From positions 124,001 to 188,000 of the forward strand of contig NZ_CADFGP010000009.1 in assembly GCF_902833905.1 (NCBI RefSeq): a stretch of 64,000 nt of DNA. The letters are read 5' to 3'. Below, piece after piece: positions 7,959 through 15,741 of the stretch. The position numbers and the translations under genes are program-made. Below the pieces are notes generated by a model, which did not search any database, was not told the origin of the DNA, and worked only from the letters and a program-made list of their open reading frames with translations. This DNA comes from Paraburkholderia tuberum STM678 (GTDB lineage Bacteria; Pseudomonadota; Gammaproteobacteria; Burkholderiales; Burkholderiaceae). Position 1 is the stretch's first letter. Every line of letters starts with the position of its first letter.

Positions 7959-8957
7959 TTACTTCGCCGCCGCGTCCGCCCCCGGCTGCGCCCCGTAGTG
8001 CGCGCGCTTTTCCTCGTACATCAGCAGGTCGGCGCGCTGCACGCCCGCTTCCAGCCGATCGCCGCGCTGGCAGGTTGCCGCGCCCATCGAGAAGCTCAGC
8101 GGCGAGCCCGGATAGAACTGGTTGTTCATCTCGACGAGCTGGCGGATCGCGTCGATCATCGCCGCGCCGCCGCGCTCGTCGGTATCGGGCATCAGGATCG
8201 CGAACTCGTCGCCGCCGATGCGGGCCGCGTGGAACGGTGATTCCATCGCCTTCGCGAGCACTTCGCCGGCACGCCGCAGCAGCGCGTCGCCGGCCGCGTG
8301 ACCGAGCTGATCGTTCACGCGCTTCAGGCCGTTCAGGTCGGCCATGATGATCGTCACGGGCCACGGTCCCTTGCGTTCGAGCCGGTTCAGCTCGTCGACG
8401 TAGAACGAGCGGTTGCGCAGCTTGGTCAGCACGTCGTGCTTGCCGAGGAATTCGAGGTAGGCCTCGGCCTTCTTGCGCGCGGTGATGTCGGTCAGCGCGA
8501 CGAGTACGAGGTCCCAGTCCTGTTCGTGGCCTGGCAGCACCGAGAATTGCAGGTGTACGTGCACCTCGTTGCCGTCGAGTGAATAGTTGAGCACCTCGCG
8601 CTGCTGGAACAGCTTGTTGTCCCATAGCTCGATCAACTGCTCGCGGAAATGCGGACGCATGTCGTCGCGGAACACCGAGGCGAGATTGCTCGTCAGCATG
8701 TCGAAATCGGCGGCCTCGAATTGCGTGAGCGTCTGGCGATTGACCTTGATCACGCGGATGCGATGAGCGCATTCGGCGATGCGGCGCGGGTCTTCGGCGA
8801 AATGGGCGCGCAGATCGGTCACGCTGGCGGCTCGCCACGCGTCGAACAATGCGCGCACGCCGCTGAAATCTTCGAGCCACAGCGACACGGGCGCGAGTTC
8901 GAACATCCCGGAGTCGTCGTTGATGGGCGCGGAGCCGCTCGTGAGGGTATCCAGCAT
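7959..8957 (-). CDS. Diguanylate cyclase with PAS sensor domain
   Basis: A 332-residue cytoplasmic protein with an N-terminal variable region (about 1-50), a PAS domain (about 50-160) ending in the linker ALTDITARKKAEA, and a GGDEF domain (about 170-325). The active-site motif is intact (RIGGDEFAIL). The RxxD inhibitory site usually five residues before GGDEF is absent (sequence FHAARI), so product inhibition by c-di-GMP may be weak. No transmembrane segment is seen. It is convergent with the ABM gene. Confidence 0.92.
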   Translation of the reverse strand: MLDTLTSGSAPINDDSGMFELAPVSLWLEDFSGVRALFDAWRAASVTDLRAHFAEDPRRIAECAHRIRVIKVNRQTLTQFEAADFDMLTSNLASVFRDDMRPHFREQLIELWDNKLFQQREVLNYSLDGNEVHVHLQFSVLPGHEQDWDLVLVALTDITARKKAEAYLEFLGKHDVLTKLRNRSFYVDELNRLERKGPWPVTIIMADLNGLKRVNDQLGHAAGDALLRRAGEVLAKAMESPFHAARIGGDEFAILMPDTDERGGAAMIDAIRQLVEMNNQFYPGSPLSFSMGAATCQRGDRLEAGVQRADLLMYEEKRAHYGAQPGADAAAK

Positions 8958-9080
8958 GAGGTTCTCGGGGGCGGAAGTGCGGCTATTTTAGACAGGTTGG
9001 CGCCGGCCGAAAATGAAAGACGATTGGCCTGTCGTTTTTGCGCAGATGTGATATGAAGCGCAGGCGGCGACCGAGGTCCG

Positions 9081-9839
9081 CTATTTCTGATCGTCGCGCG
9101 CCGCGCGCGTGCCGATGTACTCGTACTCCTCGGTATTGAGCCGCGACATGCGCAGTTCGACCGCGCTGCGGTGATACGAGTACGCGATGCGCCGGATCTC
9201 GAGCAGCGGCGCGCCGACTTCGACGCCTAGTTGTGTGCTTTCGAGCTCATTGGCGAGCGCAACGCTCACATGCTCATCGGTCTCGACCACGTTGATGCCG
9301 AAACCGTCCTGATAGAAGTTGTACAGCGTGTTCGGCCGGTTGCGTAGCTTGCTTTCCGTCAAGCCGGGAAACAGCGCTTCGGGCACGGTGATATGTTCGA
9401 TCAACACGGTCTTGCCGTGCAGCGCGAGCCCGTTGACGAACTGCAGAACGCGCGCGCCGGTGTCGATGCCGAGCGCGGCGGCCGCCTCGCGCGAGGCACG
9501 CGCCTTCCTGAACCCGATCAGCGTGACGACCGGGTAGGCCTTGTCGCCGTCGCGCCGCACGATGCGAAAGAAGCGGAAGAAGTGCCGGTCGCGCTGATGC
9601 ATCGCCACGAACGTGCCGAGCCCCTGATGACGGATCAGAATGTTCTCGGCGCACAGTTCGTCGATGGCTTTGCGCAGCGTGCCGATCGACACGCCGAAGC
9701 GTTCGGCGAGGCGCTTTTCCGAAGGAATGCATTCGCCGCCTTTCCATTCGCCGGCCGCGAGCGCCGCGAGAATCGCGCTCTTGACCTCCTTGTACCGTGT
9801 GCCTCCCACTGCGGGCGCATTGATCGCGAGCGTGCTCAT
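9081..9839 (-). CDS. GntR-family regulator, HutC/UTRA subfamily
   Basis: A 252-residue repressor-type protein with an N-terminal winged helix (about 12-80, with IPSEKRLAERFGVSIGTLRKA) and a C-terminal UTRA ligand-binding domain (about 95-245, containing VGAPLLEIRR). It is divergent from the SAF-domain gene and next to the sulfite dehydrogenase genes, so it probably controls this locus in response to a C3 sulfonate or a sugar-acid-like ligand (inference). AGAGG provides the ribosome site. It lies downstream of inverted half-sites at 9907-10001. Confidence 0.92.
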   Translation of the reverse strand: MSTLAINAPAVGGTRYKEVKSAILAALAAGEWKGGECIPSEKRLAERFGVSIGTLRKAIDELCAENILIRHQGLGTFVAMHQRDRHFFRFFRIVRRDGDKAYPVVTLIGFRKARASREAAAALGIDTGARVLQFVNGLALHGKTVLIEHITVPEALFPGLTESKLRNRPNTLYNFYQDGFGINVVETDEHVSVALANELESTQLGVEVGAPLLEIRRIAYSYHRSAVELRMSRLNTEEYEYIGTRAARDDQK

Positions 9840-9906
9840 GAAAACCTCTGGGATACGCGAGTCGTGCCGCTCGCCGGGGTTGAACCTGCCCTGATTCTAA
9901 ACGACC

Positions 9907-10001
9907 AGGTCATCTAATCCATCTGGATGAATCGTATGTTGTCGGTGAATCGCGACAACGGCCCGGTTCTCGCCCAGTCGTCTAACACATATATATGACC
10001 T
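9907..10001. promoter_or_regulatory. Cluster of inverted half-sites, candidate GntR operators
   Basis: AGGTCAT at 9907-9913 is matched by ATGACCT at 9995-10001. Between them are ATCCA-TC-TGGAT (9917-9928) and GTTGTC-N10-GACAAC (9938-9959). GTCATCTA (9909) and GTCGTCTA (9978) form a direct repeat, with TAGTTGAC inverted at 10001. These sit between the regulator and the promoter of its divergent neighbour. Confidence 0.5.
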
Positions 10002-10003
10002 AG

Positions 10004-10032
10004 TTGACATTGGGTAAGTCGCCGCCTAATAT
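10004..10032 (+). promoter_or_regulatory. Near-consensus sigma-70 promoter TTGACA-N17-TAATAT
   Basis: TTGACA at 10004-10009 and TAATAT at 10027-10032 with exactly 17 bases between. It points at the SAF-domain gene 76 bases downstream. The candidate operator half-sites abut or overlap the -35, which fits repression by the divergent GntR protein. Confidence 0.7.
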
Positions 10033-10108
10033 CGATTCACCGCGGCGCACCTGGCTGCGCTGCCCCGGCGGCACCCTCACCGCATTCAAACTACGAATGG
10101 AGAAGCTC

Positions 10109-10450
10109 ATGGGCAATCCCACGGCAGACATCAACGACACCGCAGCGGGTGCGTCGGCGCCGCGCAGAACGATCCACATCGTGCTGCACGAGGCGAAAGA
10201 CACGGTCGGCGTGGCGGTGGTCGAGGGCATCAAGGCGGGGACGCTGCTCAACGCATGGATCATGGACGACGACGAAATCGTCACCGTGCCGGCGAAGCAG
10301 GACATTCCGATCGGTCACAAGATCGCGCTGAAGGACATGGCCGTTGGCGACACGGTGTTCAAGTACGGCGTCGACATCGGCAAGGTGGTCGCGCCGATCA
10401 AGGCCGGCGAGCACGCCCACGTGCACAACATCAAGACGAAGCGCTGGTAG
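10109..10450 (+). CDS. suyA: SAF-domain protein, probable (2R)-sulfolactate sulfo-lyase alpha subunit (SuyA/UxaA-like)
   Basis: A 113-residue single SAF domain with KDTVGVAVVEGIKAG near the start and the family ending HAHVHNIKTKRW. Altronate dehydratases (UxaA) carry this domain fused or split from a large catalytic part; stand-alone copies include SuyA, which with SuyB cleaves sulfolactate to pyruvate and sulfite. No SuyB or UxaA large subunit follows: the next sequence is a scrap of an Ldh2-type dehydrogenase. The nearby sulfite dehydrogenase genes favour SuyA over a sugar-acid role. Start 10109 has GGAG six bases upstream; ATG 10097 is the alternative. Without the large subunit it may have no function here. 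Confidence 0.65.
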   Translation: MGNPTADINDTAAGASAPRRTIHIVLHEAKDTVGVAVVEGIKAGTLLNAWIMDDDEIVTVPAKQDIPIGHKIALKDMAVGDTVFKYGVDIGKVVAPIKAGEHAHVHNIKTKRW

Positions 10451-10467
10451 GCCGAGCAGCGCCGCGC

Positions 10468-10746
10468 GCGCTGAGCGGCGCGAACTTCGGCTGCGAAGCG
10501 GGCTCGTTCCTGACCGAGGAGGGCGAGCGCTCGCGCATCGGCCACCTGTTCTGGGTGATCGACCCGGGCGCGCTGGCCGGCGACGACGCGTATCTGTCGC
10601 GTGTCGAGGCGCTGATCGAGATGATGCTGATGGATGACGACGTGCGCCTGCCCGGTTATCGCCGGGAGCAGCTTGCGCAGGCCGCATACGAGGAGGGCGT
10701 CGAAATTCCGGATGCGCTGATCGCGCAACTGGAGGGCCGCGCTTAA
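10468..10746 (+). pseudogene. C-terminal remnant of a malate/L-lactate (Ldh2/ComC-type) dehydrogenase
   Basis: The frame reads ALSGANFG, then EEGERSRIGHLFWVIDPGAL, and ends VRLPGYRREQLAQAAYEEG...EGRA. This matches the C-terminal end of Ldh2-family NAD(P) dehydrogenases in order and stop position. Only about the last 90 of some 340 residues are present, no start codon with a ribosome site precedes it, and it begins within 20 bases of the SAF-gene stop. The family includes ComC, (R)-sulfolactate dehydrogenase, a usual neighbour of suyAB. The likely event is an internal deletion that removed the large lyase subunit and most of the dehydrogenase. Confidence 0.72.
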
Positions 10747-10829
10747 ACGAGCGTCCCAGCGCACCCAACCGATCTCACCCGACTGGACACGCCGTCGAAA
10801 AAAAGCGCATAGCTGAAAGCGAAACCGAA

Positions 10830-10912
10830 ACTATCGGTGCGCCAGATAGTTTTGCTCGCAAATCGCGATTTCCCTTGTGAGGCAGGTGCGAATACGATGG
10901 TCGGTATCGTAT
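10830..10912. promoter_or_regulatory. Three inverted repeats upstream of the sulfite dehydrogenase operon
   Basis: ACTATC-N9-GATAGT (10830-10850), the palindrome AAATCGCGATTT (10860-10871), and ATACGAT-N7-ATCGTAT (10892-10912). All are perfect within their arms and lie in the short interval before soeA. The last ends 55 bases before the start codon and is the best operator candidate. Confidence 0.55.
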
Positions 10913-10967
10913 GAGCAGCGCGTATGACGCGCGCTTCGGCCCACCAGAAGCAACGACGGAGATGGCC

Positions 10968-13919
10968 ATGGAGCACCACGCCCGCACGCAGAACGAACGG
11001 CTCGATGTCAAGACCACCACCTGCTACATGTGCGCGTGCCGCTGCGGCATCCGGGTGCATCTGCGCGACGGCGAGGTGCGCTATATCGACGGCAATCCGG
11101 AGCATCCGCTCAATCAGGGCGTCATCTGCGCGAAGGGTGCCTCCGGCATCATGAAGCAGTACTCGCCCGCGCGCCTTACGCAGCCTTTGATGCGCAAGGC
11201 CGGCGCGCAGCGCGGCAGCGCGCAGTTCGAGCCGGTCTCGTGGGACACCGCGTTCGACGTGCTCGAAATGCGTCTCGCCGCGATTCGCTCGAGCGATCCG
11301 AAGAAGTTCGCGCTGTTCACGGGCCGCGACCAGATGCAGGCGCTGACCGGCCTGTTCGCCAAACAGTTCGGTACGCCTAACTATGCGGCGCACGGCGGCT
11401 TTTGCTCGTCGAACATGGCGGCCGGCATGATCTATACGATCGGCGGTTCGTTCTGGGAATTCGGCGGACCGGATCTCGACAGCGCGAAGCTGTTCTTCAT
11501 GATCGGCACCGCGGAAGATCATCATTCGAATCCGCTGAAGATCGCGATTGCGAAGTTCAAGCGCGCGGGTGGCCGCTTCATCGCGATCAATCCGATCCGC
11601 ACCGGCTATGCGGCGATCGCGGACGAATGGGTGCCGATCAAGCCTGGCACCGACGGCGCGCTGTTCATGGCGTTCCTGCACGAACTGATCGCCGCCGACG
11701 CGTGGGATCACGAGTTCGTGCAGCGCTACACGAACGCGGCGGAGCTGATCGATCTCGACGAAGCGAGCGAAAACTTCGGTTTGTTCGTGCGCGATCCCGA
11801 ACGGGCCGAAGGCAATCCGCTGTTTCCGCAGAATCATCTGTGGTGGGACCCGGCCACCCAGCGCGCGGTGCCGCATCATGCGAGCGGCGTGAGGCCCGCG
11901 CTCGACGGCCGTTACACGCTCGACAACGGCAAGCCGGTAACGCCGTCGTTTGCATTGCTGCGCGAGCGCGTCGCCGAGTGCACGCCCGAATGGGCGGCGG
12001 CGATCACCGGCATCGCGGCCGAGACGATCCGCCGGCTCGCGGGCGAGATGATCGAGACGGGCCGCCGGCACCGCATCACGCTGCCGATCCGCTGGACCGA
12101 CGCGTGGGGCGAAACGCATGAGACGGTCACGGGCAACCCGGTCGCTTTTCATGCGATGCGCGGGCTCGCCGCGCATTCGAACGGCTTTCAGTCGATCCGC
12201 GCGCTCGCCGTGCTGATGTCGCTCCTGGGCACGATCGACCGGCCCGGCGGCTTTCGTCACAAGTCGCCGTTCCCGCGCGCGGTGCCGCCATCGGCGAAAC
12301 CACCGAACGACCCCGCCGCGGTGAAGCCCAATACACCGCTTGCGACGGGCCCGCTAGGCTGGCCCGCCGCGCCCGAGGATCTGTTCATCGACGAGCACGG
12401 CGCCCCGGTGCGCATCGACCGGGCGTTCTCGTGGGAATATCCGCTCGCGGTGCACGGCGTCATGCACAGCGTGATCACCAACGCGTGGCGCGGCGATCCG
12501 TATCCCATCGACACGCTGATGATTTTCATGGCCAACATGGCGTGGAATTCGTCGATGAACACGATGAAGGTGCGCGAGATGCTCGCCGACAAACACGCCA
12601 ACGGCGACTACAAGATTCCGTTTCTCGTCGTGTGCGACGCGTTCCAGTCGGAGATGACCGCGTTCGCCGATCTGATCCTGCCGGACACGACTTACCTCGA
12701 ACGTTACGACGCGATGTCGATGCTCGACCGGCCGATCTCCGAGTTCGACGGCCCCGTCGATTCGGTGCGTGTACCGGTCGTGCCGCCGACCGGCGAATGC
12801 AAGCCGTTCCAGGAAGTGCTGATCGAACTGGCGTCGCGCCTGAGGTTTCCGGCGTTCACCAATGCGGATGGCGGCCGGCGCTTTCGCGACTATCCGGACT
12901 TCATCGTCAATCACACCACGTCGCCCGGTTCCGGCGTCGGCTTTCTGATCGGCTGGCGCGGCAAGGATGGCGACAAGGCGCTCGTCGGCGAGCCGAATCC
13001 GAATCAATGGGAGCAGTACGCGAAGAACAACTGCGTATTCCATTACCGCTTGCCCGAGACCTTGCAGTACATGCGCAACTGCAACGGACCGTATCTCGAC
13101 TGGGCGGTCAAAAACGGTTTCCGCAAATTCAGCGAACCGATTCTGATCCAGCTTTACTCGGACGTGATGCAGAAGTTCAGGCTCGCCGCGCAAGGACGCA
13201 CGAGCGGCCGGCAGCCGCCCGACCATCTGCGCGAGCGCGTCGACAGGTACTTCGATCCGCTGCCGTTCTGGTACGCGCCGCTCGAAAGCGCGGCGACGGA
13301 TCTCGCGCGATTCCCGCTCGCCGCGGTCACCCAGCGGCCGATGGCGATGTATCACTCGTGGGATTCGCAGAACGCGTGGCTGCGGCAGATTCATGGGGAA
13401 AACTACCTTTATGTGAATCCGAAAACGGCGAGCGCGAACGGCATCGCCGATGGCAGCTGGATCTACGTCGAATCGCAATGGGGCCGCGTGCGCTGTATGG
13501 CGCGCTACAGCGAGACCGTCGAACCGGGCACCGTATGGACGTGGAACGCGATCGGCAAAGCGGCGGGCGCATGGAATCTCGGTCCCGACGCGAACGAATC
13601 GCAGCGCGGCTTCCTGCTCAATCACCTGATCACCGACGAGCTGCCGGGCTGCGACGAGGCACCCGCGCGCATGTCGAACTCCGATCCGGTGACGGGCCAG
13701 GCCGCCTGGTACGACGTGCGCGTGCGCATCTATCCGGCCGAAGCCGACGCGCGGCACACGCTGCCGCAGTTCGAGGCGATGCCCGAATTGCCCGGCGCGG
13801 TTGCACAGAAGAGCGTGGTGTCGCGCATCGTCCAGACCTATTTCGCGGGACGCGGAGAATTCGCGGCTCGCCTGCGCGGGACGTTGCGCCGCGCCGAACA
13901 TAACGGCGACGACCGCTAA
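10968..13919 (+). CDS. soeA: Molybdopterin oxidoreductase, SoeA-type sulfite dehydrogenase catalytic subunit
   Basis: A 983-residue DMSO-reductase-family protein. An N-terminal [4Fe-4S] site is formed by CYMCACRC and a later Cys in GVICAKG. Molybdopterin domains fill the middle, with GGFCSSN in the region where the family places its molybdenum ligand. A C-terminal molydopterin-dinucleotide-binding domain (about 800-930) follows. No Tat signal is present, so the enzyme should face the cytoplasm, as SoeA does, unlike Tat-exported DmsA. SoeABC oxidises sulfite to sulfate and feeds quinones. The start is set by GGAG before ATG 10968; ATG 10911 is an unsupported extension. It forms an operon with the next two genes, 21 bases apart. 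Other DMSO-reductase roles (polysulfide or thiosulfate) are not excluded. Confidence 0.8.
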   Translation: MEHHARTQNERLDVKTTTCYMCACRCGIRVHLRDGEVRYIDGNPEHPLNQGVICAKGASGIMKQYSPARLTQPLMRKAGAQRGSAQFEPVSWDTAFDVLEMRLAAIRSSDPKKFALFTGRDQMQALTGLFAKQFGTPNYAAHGGFCSSNMAAGMIYTIGGSFWEFGGPDLDSAKLFFMIGTAEDHHSNPLKIAIAKFKRAGGRFIAINPIRTGYAAIADEWVPIKPGTDGALFMAFLHELIAADAWDHEFVQRYTNAAELIDLDEASENFGLFVRDPERAEGNPLFPQNHLWWDPATQRAVPHHASGVRPALDGRYTLDNGKPVTPSFALLRERVAECTPEWAAAITGIAAETIRRLAGEMIETGRRHRITLPIRWTDAWGETHETVTGNPVAFHAMRGLAAHSNGFQSIRALAVLMSLLGTIDRPGGFRHKSPFPRAVPPSAKPPNDPAAVKPNTPLATGPLGWPAAPEDLFIDEHGAPVRIDRAFSWEYPLAVHGVMHSVITNAWRGDPYPIDTLMIFMANMAWNSSMNTMKVREMLADKHANGDYKIPFLVVCDAFQSEMTAFADLILPDTTYLERYDAMSMLDRPISEFDGPVDSVRVPVVPPTGECKPFQEVLIELASRLRFPAFTNADGGRRFRDYPDFIVNHTTSPGSGVGFLIGWRGKDGDKALVGEPNPNQWEQYAKNNCVFHYRLPETLQYMRNCNGPYLDWAVKNGFRKFSEPILIQLYSDVMQKFRLAAQGRTSGRQPPDHLRERVDRYFDPLPFWYAPLESAATDLARFPLAAVTQRPMAMYHSWDSQNAWLRQIHGENYLYVNPKTASANGIADGSWIYVESQWGRVRCMARYSETVEPGTVWTWNAIGKAAGAWNLGPDANESQRGFLLNHLITDELPGCDEAPARMSNSDPVTGQAAWYDVRVRIYPAEADARHTLPQFEAMPELPGAVAQKSVVSRIVQTYFAGRGEFAARLRGTLRRAEHNGDDR

Positions 13920-13940
13920 AGCCACGGCAAGGAGCTTGCA

Positions 13941-14711
13941 ATGACCCAGATGGCGCTGGTGATCGATCTGAACGTATGCGTGGGATGCCAGGCGTGCGTG
14001 ACGAGCTGCAAGGAGTGGAACACGTCAGGCGAATCGGGCAGCCTCGCCGATTTCAATCCGTACGACGCGGACCCGTCCGGCACGTTCTTCAACCGTGTGC
14101 AGAGTTTCGAAGCGGGCAGCTTCCCCGACACGGAGATGATCCATTTCCCGAAGTCGTGCCTGCATTGCGAGGACCCGCCGTGCGTGCCGGTGTGTCCCAC
14201 GGGCGCGAGCTACAAGCGCAAGGAAGACGGTCTCGTGCTGGTCGATTTCGATCGCTGCATCGGCTGCAAGTATTGCGCCTGGGCGTGCCCGTACGGCGCG
14301 CGCGAACTCGACGAAGCGCGCAAGGAGATGACCAAGTGCACGCTGTGCGTCGATCGCATTCATGACGAGCATCTGTCCGAGCGCGATCGCAAGCCGGCCT
14401 GCGTGCTCGCATGTCCGACATCCGCGCGGCTGTTCGGCGATATCCACGATCCGGAGTCGGTGGTGTCGCAAGCGATCCGCGAGCGCGGCGGCTATCAGTT
14501 GATGCCGGAGTGGGGCACGCGCCCCGCGAATCACTATTTGCCGCGCGTGCCGATCACGTCCGCGAGTTGCGGCGGCGACGGGTGCTCGTGCAAATCGTCA
14601 GGAACGACCACCGGCGATGTCATGCACACGCCGGGCTCGCCCGACTCGCAGCTCGAGGGGCAGCTCGCGCATGGCGAAGTGCATCTCGCGTCGATCGCGA
14701 AGCGCATTTGA
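13941..14711 (+). CDS. soeB: Four-cluster ferredoxin subunit of SoeABC-type complex
   Basis: A 256-residue electron-transfer subunit with four cysteine groups: CVGCQACVTSC, CLHCEDPPCVPVC, CIGCKYCAWAC and CTLCVDR with a later CVLAC. This is the DmsB/NrfC pattern that binds four [4Fe-4S] clusters. It should wire SoeA to the membrane anchor. A Cys-rich tail (SCGGDGCSC, about residue 212) is unusual and may be a further metal site. An AAGGAG ribosome site is present. It is part of the three-gene operon. Confidence 0.88.
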   Translation: MTQMALVIDLNVCVGCQACVTSCKEWNTSGESGSLADFNPYDADPSGTFFNRVQSFEAGSFPDTEMIHFPKSCLHCEDPPCVPVCPTGASYKRKEDGLVLVDFDRCIGCKYCAWACPYGARELDEARKEMTKCTLCVDRIHDEHLSERDRKPACVLACPTSARLFGDIHDPESVVSQAIRERGGYQLMPEWGTRPANHYLPRVPITSASCGGDGCSCKSSGTTTGDVMHTPGSPDSQLEGQLAHGEVHLASIAKRI

Positions 14712-14730
14712 ACGACAACGAGGCCATACG

Positions 14731-15684
14731 ATGAATCCGGCTTTTTCCGTAGTCTTCCTGACCACGCTGAGCGGCGCGGCGCAGGGGCTGTTGATCGCGC
14801 TTGTCGGTGTCGAGAGTGCGGCGTGCCTTGGCGTCGTCGCGCAACCCGCCGCCACCGCGTTCTACGTGAGCGGCGCGGCGCTCGCGGTGCTGCTGGGCGG
14901 TCTTGGTCTGATCGCGTCGTTCTTCCATCTTGGCCATCCGGAACGCGCGTGGCGCGCGATCGCGATGTGGCGCACCTCGTGGCTGTCGCGCGAATGCCTG
15001 TGCCTGCCGGCGTTCCTGGCGTGCGCGTTCCTGTATGGCGTCGCGCACTGGCTCGGCTCGCCGTGGTCGCTCGCGCTCGGCTGGCTCGGTGTGCTCGCGA
15101 GCGCCGCGCTGTTCGTCTGCACCGCGATGATCTATGCATGCCTGCGCTTTCTGCAGGAGTGGGCGACGCCGCTGACGCTGGTGAACTTCGTGCTGCTCGG
15201 CTGCGCATCGGGCTTGACGCTCGCGACCGCACTGAGCGCATGGTTCGCGCCCGCGCTGACGGCGGGACTGGCGGTCTGCGCGTGCCTGCTGACGCTCGCG
15301 GGATGCGCGAGCCGCTACGCGTCGCTCATGCGCAATGCGCGCTTGCGGCCGAAATCGACGGTGCAGAGCGCGACGGGCATCCGCAATCCGAAGCTCGTGC
15401 AGGTGTCACGAGGCTTCACCGCCGGTGCGTTCAATTTGCGCGAGTTCTTTCACGGCAAATCGGCGCGGACGTTGCGTGGCGTCAAATGGGGCTTTCTCGT
15501 GAGTGCGTTCGTCGTGCCGGTCGTGTTGATCGTGCTGGGCGCGGGGCTGCGTTCGCCCGGCGGGTCGTTCGGCTTGCTGGCCGCGGCTTGTCTCGTGCAG
15601 TATGCGGGGCTCGTGGCGGAGCGCTGGTTTTTCTTCGCGGAGGCGAAGCATCCGCAGAATCTTTACTACGCGAGGGTGGGGTGA
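14731..15684 (+). CDS. soeC: DmsC/SoeC-type membrane anchor subunit
   Basis: A 317-residue protein with about eight hydrophobic segments, of the DMSO-reductase anchor (DmsC) family. It should dock the molybdenum and iron-sulfur subunits on the inner face of the membrane and donate electrons to ubiquinone. The N-terminal FHLGHPERAWRA matches the conserved anchor motif. The start is ATG 14731; longer in-frame sequence upstream overlaps the soeB tail and is ignored. It is the last gene of the operon, followed by a hairpin. Confidence 0.85.
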   Translation: MNPAFSVVFLTTLSGAAQGLLIALVGVESAACLGVVAQPAATAFYVSGAALAVLLGGLGLIASFFHLGHPERAWRAIAMWRTSWLSRECLCLPAFLACAFLYGVAHWLGSPWSLALGWLGVLASAALFVCTAMIYACLRFLQEWATPLTLVNFVLLGCASGLTLATALSAWFAPALTAGLAVCACLLTLAGCASRYASLMRNARLRPKSTVQSATGIRNPKLVQVSRGFTAGAFNLREFFHGKSARTLRGVKWGFLVSAFVVPVVLIVLGAGLRSPGGSFGLLAAACLVQYAGLVAERWFFFAEAKHPQNLYYARVG

Positions 15685-15699
15685 GGCATAGCCTTCAAC

Positions 15700-15730
15700 G
15701 AGCGCGTTTGGCCTCCGGGCCAGCGCGCTC
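15700..15730. terminator. Bidirectional hairpin between convergent genes
   Basis: GAGCGCG...CGCGCTC encloses TGGCC/GGCCA, giving a strong stem between soeC and nrdJ stops. There is no U-run, so rho-independent activity is uncertain. Confidence 0.45.
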
Positions 15731-15741
15731 CTCGCCTCACA

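Noticed and set aside
10743-12260. A 505-codon open frame on the minus strand opposite soeA
   Set aside because: The plus-strand gene has clear iron-sulfur and molybdopterin motifs; the antisense frame has none.
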